From Thioploca sp. (GTDB lineage: Bacteria > Pseudomonadota > Gammaproteobacteria > Beggiatoales > Beggiatoaceae): DNA of 64,000 bases. The position numbers were made by a program, and so were the translations under genes. Each line of letters begins with the position of its first letter. Position 1 is the first letter of the stretch. Of the stretch, positions 49,387-58,765 are shown piece after piece. The stretch covers positions 1-64,000 of the forward strand of contig JAAUSR010000015.1 in assembly GCA_012032555.1 (NCBI GenBank), read 5' to 3'. Below the pieces are notes generated by a model. That model made no database searches. It worked only from the letters and a program-made list of their open reading frames with translations, and was not told the origin of the DNA.

Positions 49387-51264
49387 TTAGGATTTATTAG
49401 TTTTATCAATCGCTTGTTCGGTTTCTGCTGGTGGAGATTGTTCTTCACCTTGTTGTTTTTTCAAGTCAGCTAAAGTTTCCTGCATTTCTTTCATCCAGCC
49501 TCTAAATTCACTTTGTAAGATCCGTTCAGTTTGTCCAACTAACTGATCAATATTATATTGTTTAGCTTGCTCTGTTTCCGATAAGGCTATCCACCAAGTA
49601 CGCACACTGAAGAGGTCAGTCGCCGATTGGTTATACTTAATTAAAGTGCTTTCTATTTGTTGATATTCCATGTAAGTCGTGAGTGCAGTTACGAATGCTG
49701 TCGTTAAAGCAATCCATAATTCCAATCCGGCAGCCGCTAGAAAAGTACCAAGACCACCAATAATATAAATTGACCATTGTAAAGCTTTTAACCGTTTTTC
49801 TAATTTCTTAACTTTGTTAGTGTAATAATTTAATTGATCTTCAAGACGATTATTAATATAGCTTTCTGGCGATAATGCGCTTAAGCCATCATCATCTGGT
49901 GCTACACTATTCCGTGGTGGAATAATATCCTGATTGGGTTGATGTAGTGAGGATACATTGACTTCCGTTTGTACTAGATCTTTAGCAATCGTTCGTAACT
50001 TTTCAGAAAATTTAATTTCTGGCGCAGTTGCGTTAGCCGGACTGTAAATTTCTGCTTGGGCACGATAACGAAAAATTTCCAGTTTTATTTCCTCAGCGGC
50101 GGTGCGTAAGAGTATCCATTTCGTGCCAGCATTAAAACGATTAGCAGCGGCTAGAAGGATAGTGGTAGTAATAGGAACAAGTACAATTAAGTAATGTAAA
50201 AAAAATGGAATAGAAAAGTCCCATTTGGGTAACTCTGAAGGAAAGTCCAATTGCTTTTGTATCAGCGCTAAGATAGTACCAAATATGCCAAGACATAAGA
50301 TAGCTAATTGCAGATAATGAAATTGATATTGTTGACGAGTGGCGTTGTAGTCATACAAGTTAAACCGTCGCCAAGCAACTTGGAGAACCGTATCACCCTG
50401 TGATTGCCGATAGGCTCGATGAATAAGCCGCTTTAACTCAGTAGCTTCACCCTCAATCGAAAACAGGTTAATTTTACCTTCAGTAATAATCTCGGCTAAA
50501 GCCGGATTTTCAATAAAGGTCGGGGAATCAGAATCTTTGGCATCTTGATAGGTTCGATATAAGGTGGCAATTTCATCGGCTAATCGTCCACTGCCTTCTA
50601 TGACAATAATGGGAATCCCTAAACGGACACTTTGTAATATTTCCAGGCGAGAAATTTCACCGCCATTCACTAACACAGTAAAAACCGGTAAATTTTCCGT
50701 TTGTTGGCGGCAAGCTGAAACCAAGCTATACATCGTTCCGGTTTCTCCACCCCATTGAGCGGTTTCCACCAGGACAAAATGCGTGTGATGAGGCTCTAGT
50801 GGTACTCGATCTTCGGCTGATAAGGTACCTTCCTCGGAGATAGCTTTAGTTGGATAGGTTATTAAAGCCGCCGGGGCAATTCCTATCAACGGAGATTGAC
50901 AATTATATTCAGCTATACTTTTGCCTAACAAAGCAATCACACCACTGTCTGTTCCGCCACTGATAAATCCAGCACCAATTTCTGTGGCAGCACGAACGAT
51001 CCCACGACCAAATAGTTGTTGCAATCGTAATTGCAAACCACGTTCTAACTGCTCAAAATTGGCAGCCCCACCGGATAATAGGATTAGTGCATTAAATGAA
51101 AGCGGCTGAAGCGATGTTAAAATTGATTGTGGGTTAGTTTTAGGAGCAACGGTAATTAAACTAGCTGAATGGCCACTGGGAAAAGTAATGGTCTTACTGG
51201 ATTCCAAGTTGGATTCTGCTTTAGTCTCTTTAGTTTTAAGGGTGAACGCTGAAGAATTCATCAT
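49387..51264 (-). CDS. SLOG (TRPM-like LSDAT) - SLATT membrane sensor/effector
   Basis: Encodes 625 residues. Residues about 57-235 are a Rossmann-like SLOG domain of the prokaryotic TRPM/LSDAT group: ALILLSGGAANFEQLERGL, AATEIGAGFISGGTDSGVIALLG, 'HTHFVLVETAQWGGETG' and IPIIVIEGSGRLADEIATL. Then come two membrane-hairpin units: about 315-375 (LAILCLGIFGTILAL and LIVLVPITTTILLAAANRF) and about 490-535 (IYIIGGLGTFLAAAG, LWIALTTAFVTALTTYM), each followed by helices typical of SLATT/DUF4231. In computational studies of conflict systems, SLOG binds nucleotide-derived ligands and SLATT is proposed to breach the membrane. No synthase gene adjoins it. Standalone gene. Confidence 0.85.
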   Translation of the reverse strand: MMNSSAFTLKTKETKAESNLESSKTITFPSGHSASLITVAPKTNPQSILTSLQPLSFNALILLSGGAANFEQLERGLQLRLQQLFGRGIVRAATEIGAGFISGGTDSGVIALLGKSIAEYNCQSPLIGIAPAALITYPTKAISEEGTLSAEDRVPLEPHHTHFVLVETAQWGGETGTMYSLVSACRQQTENLPVFTVLVNGGEISRLEILQSVRLGIPIIVIEGSGRLADEIATLYRTYQDAKDSDSPTFIENPALAEIITEGKINLFSIEGEATELKRLIHRAYRQSQGDTVLQVAWRRFNLYDYNATRQQYQFHYLQLAILCLGIFGTILALIQKQLDFPSELPKWDFSIPFFLHYLIVLVPITTTILLAAANRFNAGTKWILLRTAAEEIKLEIFRYRAQAEIYSPANATAPEIKFSEKLRTIAKDLVQTEVNVSSLHQPNQDIIPPRNSVAPDDDGLSALSPESYINNRLEDQLNYYTNKVKKLEKRLKALQWSIYIIGGLGTFLAAAGLELWIALTTAFVTALTTYMEYQQIESTLIKYNQSATDLFSVRTWWIALSETEQAKQYNIDQLVGQTERILQSEFRGWMKEMQETLADLKKQQGEEQSPPAETEQAIDKTNKS

Positions 51265-51980
51265 GATACTTATTCTTCTATTGAGTCAAAAAAATTGTAA
51301 TAATTGGTTCAAAATTAAATTAGCATAACAAAAAACTTAATTTCTTTAAATGATTTTATCATTATTTTGCAATAATATATTACTTTCACCACTAAACCAG
51401 ACTTGTGGGCTAATTAACCCTGCCAAGTGTGATAACCGGGCTAATAATAAAATTAATAGAAATCACTTTAGGGATTTTCTAAAATCATTTTAAGGTTTCA
51501 CGCATGTATTTCTCTCTTCCGTTCGCGCAACTTTAAGGTGGGGTAGATAATGTTCTACCCTATCCTATTTTAACGAATTTAAAGTTGGGTTGAGGTATTG
51601 CAATGGCCTGAAAAGTCGTTTACGGTGAGGGTACTTAAAGCCTTTAATGGATTGTAAATTTAAATCACTATATCACTCGTTTTTTTACTTTTACTTGCAA
51701 ATGCGCTGCTCTGACGCTTGTATTAGAATTTATACTATAAAATGATAACATGATATAATAAAAAGTGTAGTACATATATGCCGATTAATTAGCAATAAAC
51801 CTAATACGGTTCTTATATAAGACATCTATTTGATTTCTAGGTTACTTTCCGTTATGACTGATAATGTTTTAATGATAGATAAAATGATTAAAATCCTACA
51901 TATTAGGAATATTTATCTGTATTGATAATAGATAGTTATATAGCAGCAATATTCCCATCATTTTAAATAGGCATTTTTTT
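51265..51980. other. 716-bp AT-rich spacer
   Basis: No gene seen. A small dyad, GGGTAGA/TCTACCC with a 6-nt loop, lies around 51541-51562. Promoters for the leftward SLOG gene and the rightward exported protein should lie here, but none is clear enough to place. Confidence 0.4.
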
Positions 51981-53294
51981 ATGATTAAATTCATCCAACT
52001 TATTTTACTTATTATTTTAGGGGCTACTTCTACAATGGGACAAACGGCCCTTATTCTTTATAGTGGTGACGGTTCCCTTGAAGAACAAGGTTGGTTTACC
52101 TATGGACAAATTCCTTTTGCTGATTCTCGGTTGCCACCTTTGCCAACTGCCATTTCTGCCTTATTAGCTAAAAAAATTGCACCACTGGCTGAAGGTGTCG
52201 GAACCGCTACCCTCAATACGAATCTAGGCAAAAAAATAGCGGATATGCCGGTTATGCGAATTATCAGTATTCCATTTCTACTGAATCCATTTCGTTAACC
52301 ACTAAGCCAGCTCAAATACTCTCTTCTGGATCATTTAACTTAGTTAGCCCAGATTTCCCTAGCCTAGATCAAACAACAGGATTTGAAGTGGCCTTTAATG
52401 TAGCTATTCTTTCAGAAAGTAGCCAAGCTAATCGAGCTGGTTTTAGTGTTATTGTCATTGGTCAAGATGGTAAGGGAATTGAACTTGGATTCAAACGTGA
52501 AAAAAATCCGATCGGATATTTGCTCAAGCTGAAAAATTTACTGAAGCGGAAGATACCAGTGAAATGATTCTCGATCTTTCTAAACCAACTGATTATGTGT
52601 TAAAAGTACAAGAAGGGAAATATGTTCTGTTGATGAATGATACTGAAGTCTTAAGTGGTAAATTACGAGTTTATCAATTTAATCCAGCCAAAAGTTCGCC
52701 GGCCTTACCATTTAACCCTTATAAAACACCTAATTTCTTATTTTTTGGTGACGATACGGATAAAGGACAAGCACAGTTTACCCTCGGAACGATTGCTATT
52801 GCGGGTACTTTTACTCAAGTTCCTCAATTAGGATTGGCACATGCTGTGAGTGCACAGGGAGAACCGGTTGATGTTTCTACCACTTTGCAGGTGGTACTTT
52901 GCTCAGTGGTGAGTTAGTACCACAAGTTCGTTCCACACTGAATCGTGCTGATAAAGCAACTATAGTCGGTGAAATAACAGTTGCTCCAGAACATGTTGGT
53001 CAGTTAGCACAAATCATCCTTTATGCAACTCACAACCCATCTTGTGAAGTAAATGAAGATAAAGTATTCTACATGTTAGATACCGTAGGCAATATTATCG
53101 AATGGAATCAGAATTTGGAAGAGTTAGTTGCTTTTCGAGATAATGTGGTATTACAACCAACCCAATTTGTAAAATTGTATGAAGATCAATTACCAGCCAG
53201 TGGTTGTATTGATGTTTATTTTGGTTATCTTTTAGCAAATGGCGTTATTGTTGTTAATGAAAACCAAATTAACATGACGGTGAAAGAATCCTAA
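51981..53294 (+). CDS. Exported choice-of-anchor-type protein (three frameshifts)
   Basis: Four frame segments read as one protein of about 438 residues after restoring one base each in the A run near 52231-52237, the A run near 52500-52506 and the T run at about 52884-52887. A signal peptide (ending TMGQ) leads to ALILYSGDGSLEEQGWFTYG, then TNLG..NSGYAGYANYQYS, FEVAFNVAILSES, NRAGFSVIVIGQDGKGIELGF, RIFAQAE and PNFLFFGDDTDKG. This order resembles the 'choice-of-anchor Y' family of exported proteins, known in cyanobacteria with PEP-CTERM tails; no such tail is seen here. A second C-terminal domain (about 130 residues) has two Cys. Family call moderate. Confidence 0.65.
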
Positions 53295-53504
53295 TTAATC
53301 TTAATAAGTTTAACGCAGTGTGCAACTTTTTATAACAATTTGATCTAAAATAATTGAATTTAACTCGCTTTTAAAATATTACAATAATCAATTATTTATA
53401 TAATACAGTTGTACATCGACTCATGTTTACTTTATTAATTATCTCAATGTTGCTCGGTGAGGGTATTCTTACTTACCAGAGAAACTTTTGTAAGGAGCGA
53501 GACA

Positions 53505-53951
53505 ATGCCAACAGCAACTTTTGCAGCCGGCTGTTTTTGGGGAATGGAAGGGATATTTTGTCAACTAGTCGGTGTTATTTCTATTCGAGTTTACGCGGAT
53601 GAAACTTTAGAAAATCCAAGTGACCAAACAGTTTATACTGATACCACCGATCATGCTGAAGTTGTCCAAATAGAATATGACACTGATCAAGTTTCTGATG
53701 AGACGCTTTTAACGGTATTCTGGACTAATCAGAATCCCACCTTTATCAGTACACCATACCGCTCAGTTATCTTTTTTCACACCCGAGAACCAGAAACGAT
53801 AGCTCAATTATCAACAGATAAATTTGCAAAATTCGATCAATATCACACATCGATTATGACTAAAATGACCCCAGCTACTTGGTTTCATCCTGCAAGAGAA
53901 TGCCGTCAGCCCTATTTAGAAAAAAACGGACTTCCCCATTGTTCAATTTAA
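53505..53951 (+). CDS. MsrA-like peptide methionine sulfoxide reductase, divergent
   Basis: I choose ATG 53505 (aaggagcgag upstream, 148 residues) over an upstream start at 53457. The MsrA hallmark TFAAGCFWGMEG with the catalytic Cys is intact. The family's TGHAE is TDHAE here, and 'HDPT' is NQNPT. PYRSVIFFHT and a C-terminal CRQPYLEKNGLPHC with possible recycling cysteines follow. It lacks parts of the usual substrate loop (GYTGG is replaced by VYADE). It would reduce methionine-S-sulfoxide. The next gene starts 47 bp later. Confidence 0.8.
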   Translation: MPTATFAAGCFWGMEGIFCQLVGVISIRVYADETLENPSDQTVYTDTTDHAEVVQIEYDTDQVSDETLLTVFWTNQNPTFISTPYRSVIFFHTREPETIAQLSTDKFAKFDQYHTSIMTKMTPATWFHPARECRQPYLEKNGLPHCSI

Positions 53952-53997
53952 CTCACTATGAAAAAATAACGTTTTCATAAAAAACTTGGGAGAAGTT

Positions 53998-54906
53998 ATG
54001 ATAAATATTTTTAGGTTGGTAATACTTATTAGCGCTTTACTTGTTATCACCATTACTCACGCGACACCGAGTGCAGCAACTTGGCAGCGTGAGAGTTTAA
54101 TTGGCTGTAATGAAAAATATTTTTATACGTTTATTCTTGAAAGAAATAATCCAGCTTCTTACTTTGAATACACTGAAACTTTTTCATTGGCTCAATATGA
54201 AATCGCTAGTAGGAAGTTAGCTAATAAAACAGTTATTAGAAAAACCCGACACATTGATAAACAAGCGGATGGTCATTGGATTAAAGAAGAGCAACAGACA
54301 AATGTTTTTGATTTAAATCAATTTCTAAGCAAAGATAACTTGGTCTATATTTTTCCGGCAGATATGAGTGAAACTCAATGGTTCGTTCAAGCGGATGGTA
54401 TTTATTTACAAGGTGATAAAGGCCGAGTTATTTTAGTATCAAAATCGGACCTCACCACCGCAGTACCCTGGTTTAATGCCTATTCTAAAATAGCCGGTCT
54501 CTATGAAATCAATAACAACTATTATGTGTTACTAGAACAAGGTGATGAATTCGGTGGTCGCTCACTGGATAATGACTTTCAACAAACGATTATTGTGGTA
54601 ACCGGTGATAACTATCAGAAAAGTTGGCAATTACTTAATCAGGGAACCACTCAAAAACCTTCTAGCGATCAGAATCCTTGGCAAGTTCAAGTCGGTTGTT
54701 TTAAAACTATCTCCAGTGCCGATCAATTGGTAAAACAATTGGCAAAGGCTGAATTTAAGGCACAGATTAGTTTTAGTAAATCAACTAATTGTCATCGTGT
54801 TATCTTGATTCCACGCCAAGTTACTCAAGAATCAGCTAAACAACAAGCTCAGCAATTGCAAGATAAACTCAACATCAAAGGCTACATTGGGAAGGTGGAA
54901 GAATAA
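53998..54906 (+). CDS. Exported SPOR-domain protein
   Basis: ATG 53998 (gggagaag upstream) gives 302 residues. Signal peptide with cleavage after THA (about residue 22). The body is a beta-rich domain with no known match. The last 75 residues are a SPOR domain (WQVQVGCFKTISSADQLVKQ, FKAQISFSKS, CHRVILIPR), which binds denuded septal peptidoglycan. So it is probably a periplasmic protein recruited to division sites. Confidence 0.8.
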   Translation: MINIFRLVILISALLVITITHATPSAATWQRESLIGCNEKYFYTFILERNNPASYFEYTETFSLAQYEIASRKLANKTVIRKTRHIDKQADGHWIKEEQQTNVFDLNQFLSKDNLVYIFPADMSETQWFVQADGIYLQGDKGRVILVSKSDLTTAVPWFNAYSKIAGLYEINNNYYVLLEQGDEFGGRSLDNDFQQTIIVVTGDNYQKSWQLLNQGTTQKPSSDQNPWQVQVGCFKTISSADQLVKQLAKAEFKAQISFSKSTNCHRVILIPRQVTQESAKQQAQQLQDKLNIKGYIGKVEE

Positions 54907-55163
54907 CAATGTGGTTAATTTTATATCATGGCACTTTGATATCGACTTATTAATAATAGATATTTATAAAAAATGTCCGAAACATTGATTACGGTAATAC
55001 ATCACGACTTGATGTATTAAGGACTTGAGTTTGTAACCCTATTCTAAGTGAATAGTATTTCTGGCAAGGGAAATAGTATTTTATTTTTTGCCCAGTTTGT
55101 TGTCTTGCATTCCGTAGAGTATAACCAATCAATTTCTCGATGTCCTCCTGCTTGGGACTGATT

Positions 55164-56060
55164 ATGAAAATAAATGGTATAAGAATAGATAATACCTTTG
55201 CCGAAGGTTTCTCCATGCAAGCGACTCGGATCCTGATTACTGCTCATGATCGGCGTTGGGCAGCAATTGCTGCCGAAGCCATGACTGGTTTTGCAACCTC
55301 TAGCTTAGTTTGTGGCTGTGAGGCGGGTATTGAACGTGAGTTGTCCCCTGACGAAACACCCGATGCACGTCCTGGTTTTGCTATTTTATTATTTGCGATG
55401 AATAGTGAAAAACTGGCTAAACAATTACAAAGTCGAGTTAGTCAATGTATTTTGATGGCCGCTACGAGTGCTTGCTTTGCTGGTATTCAGAGCAATCAAC
55501 CAGTTCCATTAGGAAGTCTCCTCCGTTATTTTGGCGATGGTTGGCAAGTTTCCAAAGTCATTAATGGCAAACGTTATTGGCGTATTCCAGTTATGGAAGG
55601 AGAATTTGTCTGTGAAGAAAGCACCGGGATGGTTTCAGCTATTGGTGGGAGTAACTTTTTTATTTTGGCAACCACTCCTTCAAGTGCACTAGCCGCTGCT
55701 GAGATTGCTATTGAAGCGATACGTCATTTACCTAATATTATTATGCCTTTTCCGGGAGGAATTGTTCGTGCTGGTTTTAAGTTTAGTTCCAGATACAAAA
55801 ATCTCATGTTTTCCACGAATCATTTATTTTGCCCTACCTTAAAAGGACAAGTGAATTCCGCATTAGACCGAGAAACCGATGCTGCACTTGAAATCGTGAT
55901 TAATGGACTAAGCGAGCTGGATATTCGGCAAGCCATGCGAGTTGGTATTCAATCAGTTTGTGCTTTAGGACGAGAACATGGTATAACTCGTATTAGTGCT
56001 GGTAATTATGGTGGTGAAATGGGGTCTTTTCATTTTCCCCTACAAGAGATTTTAGCATGA
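55164..56060 (+). CDS. ftr: Formylmethanofuran:H4MPT formyltransferase
   Basis: Start chosen at ATG 55164 (MKINGIRIDNTFAEGFSMQA), the conserved N-terminus of the family; this gives 298 residues, the family length. It transfers formyl between methanofuran and tetrahydromethanopterin in the C1 oxidation pathway used by methylotrophic bacteria. Motifs: AAEAMTGFATSSLVCGCEAG, ETPDARPGFAILLFAM, KRYWRIPVMEGEFV, 'NIIMPFPGGIVRAGFK' and ISAGNYGGEMGSFHFPL. It overlaps fhcC by 4 bp (ATGA). Also called fhcD when part of the Fhc complex. Confidence 0.95.
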   Translation: MKINGIRIDNTFAEGFSMQATRILITAHDRRWAAIAAEAMTGFATSSLVCGCEAGIERELSPDETPDARPGFAILLFAMNSEKLAKQLQSRVSQCILMAATSACFAGIQSNQPVPLGSLLRYFGDGWQVSKVINGKRYWRIPVMEGEFVCEESTGMVSAIGGSNFFILATTPSSALAAAEIAIEAIRHLPNIIMPFPGGIVRAGFKFSSRYKNLMFSTNHLFCPTLKGQVNSALDRETDAALEIVINGLSELDIRQAMRVGIQSVCALGREHGITRISAGNYGGEMGSFHFPLQEILA

Positions 56061-56881
56061 CACCATTGACCTTTACTCTTAAAATGGTACCACCACAGCG
56101 AGTCGATTTATCTAATTTAGTCCCTCATTTACTGGCACATTTATCACTTACTGATATCGCTGGTTTGCCCTTACCTTGTGGCAACCGAACTTTACGAGTA
56201 GATAACTTGTTTGAAATCACTGGCAAAAATCCGGAAAAGTTGTTGTTTTATAATACCTGTAACACCTTAGATAGCATTGGCAACAATATGCAAGGTGGTA
56301 TTATCAGGGTACATGGTGAAGTTGGCGCTTATTTAGGACAGAACATGAAAAGTGGTGAAATTAGCGTTTTTGGTAATTCCGGTATGTATGTAGCTGCTGG
56401 TATGTCAGGGGGAGAATTATATATACAAGGTAACGCTGGCAGTTTCTTGGCGGCTGCCCGACCAGGAGAACCCATGGGATTAAGAGGGGGACGAGTGATT
56501 GTCACCGGTCAAGCTGGAGATCGAGTGGGTGATAAGATGCGTCGTGGTCTAGTATTGATTGAAGGTGATGTTGGTGATTATTGTGGCACCAGAATGATCG
56601 CCGGTACTATCGCCGTGTTTGGTCAAGCCGGTCGCTACACCGGTTTTGGTATGCACCGTGGCACTTTACTTTTATCACAACCTCCACTTCATTTACCAGT
56701 GACATTCAACGAATGTGGCCAATATGATTTATTATTTTTAAGATTATTAGCTCAGGTGCTTCATTATGCTAATAGTCCTAAGCGGACTAGCCTTTCTAAA
56801 CCGGTTCATCGCTTCGTAGGTGATATGGCTTGCCAAGGTAAAGGTGAATTGTTGATTCTCAATGCCGCTAAACCTTCATGA
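56057..56881 (+). CDS. fhcC: Formyltransferase/hydrolase complex subunit C (FmdC/FhcC)
   Basis: Encodes 274 residues. The glutamate-synthase alpha-like beta-helix is visible as repeated GGxIxVxG strands: MQGGIIRVHGEVGAYLG, MKSGEISVFGNSGMY, MSGGELYIQGNAG, RGGRVIVTGQAGDRVGDKM and IAGTIAVFGQAG. It scaffolds the FhcABCD complex with Ftr. Subunits A and B, which carry the hydrolase active site, are not in the window. The downstream gap 56882-57190 has only a palindrome. FmdC-type domains also occur in other enzymes, but the ftr neighbour fixes the role. Confidence 0.9.
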   Translation: MTPLTFTLKMVPPQRVDLSNLVPHLLAHLSLTDIAGLPLPCGNRTLRVDNLFEITGKNPEKLLFYNTCNTLDSIGNNMQGGIIRVHGEVGAYLGQNMKSGEISVFGNSGMYVAAGMSGGELYIQGNAGSFLAAARPGEPMGLRGGRVIVTGQAGDRVGDKMRRGLVLIEGDVGDYCGTRMIAGTIAVFGQAGRYTGFGMHRGTLLLSQPPLHLPVTFNECGQYDLLFLRLLAQVLHYANSPKRTSLSKPVHRFVGDMACQGKGELLILNAAKPS

Positions 56882-57110
56882 AGGTGAATTAACACTCATT
56901 CATTCTGTTATGGGTATCTTGATGCACCATGATTAGCTTAGCAATGCTCACCTACCCTGTTTATCCCGTGAGATTTTCTGGGTGCTAACCAAGAATTGGC
57001 ATTTGAACTGTTCACTAAAACGATCAATCCAACAGTTAAAGCATAATTTGGTGTCTTAAAACCAATAACTCATTCTGATCCAAAGTAATCGTTTGAATAA
57101 TAGCCTAGTT

Positions 57111-57165
57111 CGAGTATAGTTCCGGGTTTTTTGGATTTTACTGCGGTTCATCCGGGCTATACTCG
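57111..57165. repeat. CGAGTATAG palindrome
   Basis: CGAGTATAG...CCGG pairs with CCGG...CTATACTCG (one bulge, about 26-nt loop). It lies between fhcC and the toxin gene. The left arm word ttcgagtatagtt also occurs at 42825-42837. A terminator without a T run or a dispersed repeat. Confidence 0.5.
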
Positions 57166-57190
57166 CCTAATTTAATGGCATTCGCTCAGT

Positions 57191-57595
57191 TTATTTTCTT
57201 ACCCAATTTTCTAATTGTAATTCATCAATTCGATTAAAATGACTATCGTCAGTGACTAAAATTAAGTGATGTGACTGTGCAGTCGCTGCAATCAAAATAT
57301 CTGCATCGGGTAATAGTTCGCCTTGACGCTTTAAGTGAGCATAAATAGTGGCCGCTTTATCTAAAACTTTTTCACTATCAATACCAATGATTTCACAATC
57401 AATTAATAGCTGATTGAATAAATTTAGTTTCTGACTAGCTTGGCTTACCAGTAACCCCCGTTTAATTTCATAGTAAGTCATCGAACTAAGGAAGATTTTT
57501 TTACCTAAACGTTGTGCCAATCGAACTTTAATTAACACTTGATGATTTTGTTTTAAAATAGCAGAGATAATATTGGTGTCTAATAAGTAGTTCAT
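57191..57595 (-). CDS. VapC-type PIN-domain toxin
   Basis: Encodes 134 residues of the VapC ribonuclease toxin group: MNYLLDTNIISAILK (first Asp), central 'YYEIKRGLL' (Glu) and LLPDADILIAATAQ with LILVTDDSHFNRI (Asp pair). These bind Mg and cut tRNA or rRNA. It follows the partner gene by 7 bp. Confidence 0.88.
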   Translation of the reverse strand: MNYLLDTNIISAILKQNHQVLIKVRLAQRLGKKIFLSSMTYYEIKRGLLVSQASQKLNLFNQLLIDCEIIGIDSEKVLDKAATIYAHLKRQGELLPDADILIAATAQSHHLILVTDDSHFNRIDELQLENWVRK

Positions 57596-57602
57596 AATTA
57601 AG

Positions 57603-57938
57603 TTATTGCCTTCTTAGGCATTCATCGAAAGCTTTAAGTTGCTCAATGGTTAGATCGGTTAAAATACCAGCGACCAGCTCAAGTGACATCAATCCTCCCA
57701 CTCTTTTTGTTAAATCATCATCGGAAATAATTAAAAACTGATTGAGTGGTAATTGCTCCATTTCTTGAATGATGTATTTAATCCATTTTTCTTTAGAATA
57801 CTTTTGAAGATAAGGATTGTTTCCATTTTCCCCAGAATCGGCTATCCGTCTTTCTATAAATGGTGTTAAACGATAGCGGTATACCTCTTGTTTAGGAAAC
57901 ATAATAGGATTTGTTGGTTCAATTTGATCTGTATTCAT
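57603..57938 (-). CDS. Likely antitoxin partner of the VapC-like toxin
   Basis: Encodes 111 residues. It does not look like AbrB, RHH or Phd antitoxins. It is mainly helical, with a central EKWIKYIIQEMEQLPLNQFL and a C-terminal LELVAGILTDLTIEQLKAF that could wrap the toxin. Gene order (partner, then toxin, 7 bp apart) is the usual type II layout. Antitoxin role inferred from position only. Confidence 0.55.
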   Translation of the reverse strand: MNTDQIEPTNPIMFPKQEVYRYRLTPFIERRIADSGENGNNPYLQKYSKEKWIKYIIQEMEQLPLNQFLIISDDDLTKRVGGLMSLELVAGILTDLTIEQLKAFDECLRRQ

Positions 57939-58529
57939 TAATTTTTCTCCTGGTTGTTCAAAACAATAAATCTAAATTTAATAATAGCGTACCGTTGAAG
58001 ATTGACAATAGCTGCTATGCTAACTGCTCAACCTTACAAAATCTTATTTCTTCGTTGCTGGGTATGGTGACGTCAAACTTGAATTGCTAAAAATTGCTAA
58101 AAAGTGATACCAATCTAAGTGACTTGGCCTTCAAATCCAAAAGGGATTGGCATACTATTCAAGCTACTTATGCCAAACTGTTGGAGATCAATTCTATCTA
58201 CTTGGCTGTGTCAGGTAAGTTATTAAAAATAATTTTTTAAAATTAAATGACTTGATCTTTTTATTATCGTGCTTACATAATGGAACATAACTGCTTACAC
58301 TTTACCTTAGTTTAAGCAGAAGTAAATAAAAATTACCCGCTTTGGTAGCTAATCATACAATAAACCCCCTTTTTGTCATTGAGATGACAAATTTCTTCTG
58401 TAATTAATTTTAAGAAAATTGGTTAATAATCAGTTATTAGTTTGCTTTTCAAGCAAAATGGGTGTGTTTTTTGCACCACGAGGGTGATTAGTTAAAAACT
58501 TTTTTCACAACTTGTTGAGAAATAAAATT

Positions 58530-58643
58530 ATGTCAGATATGTTAGTATTTCCTGTTATTGTTATTTTTGCTAATGTCGTTATATTATCAGGTATGTTAAG
58601 TTATTTTTTTTATTGTAAAATGACAAAATGTGATAGCAAGTAA
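58530..58643 (+). CDS. 37-residue single-pass membrane protein
   Basis: ATG 58530 encodes 37 residues: MSDML, then a hydrophobic helix (VFPVIVIFANVVILSGMLSY), then a Cys- and Lys-containing tail (FFYCKMTKCDSK). A hairpin (AATCCCTTT/AAAGGGATT, 58642-58668) starts at the stop codon, as at the end of a real transcript. The ribosome site is weak (gaga, about 10 bp upstream). It resembles small inner-membrane subunits such as CydX or KdpF in size only. Confidence 0.4.
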   Translation: MSDMLVFPVIVIFANVVILSGMLSYFFYCKMTKCDSK

Positions 58644-58671
58644 TCCCTTTTCTTAATTAAAGGGATTTCGG
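58642..58671 (+). terminator. Hairpin at end of small ORF
   Basis: AATCCCTTT/AAAGGGATT, 8-nt loop, followed by ttt only. Probable weak terminator. Confidence 0.55.
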
Positions 58672-58682
58672 ATAGTCATGCT

Positions 58683-58709
58683 GCAACCAGGGTTTGTAGT
58701 CCCTGGTTG
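58683..58709. repeat. CAACCAGGG/CCCTGGTTG hairpin
   Basis: 9-bp perfect arms around a tttgtagt loop. The loop resembles the ttTgtaa loop of the hairpins at 226-346, so it is probably a member of the same dispersed family. Confidence 0.5.
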
Positions 58710-58765
58710 TCCTTTAACATTATCTGATCTCATCTTATTTTATTCATAAGTGCTTTTTTTATTAT

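Noticed and set aside
54989-55247. Two leftward frames overlapping the ftr start
   Set aside because: They overlap each other and the conserved N-terminus of ftr on the other strand.
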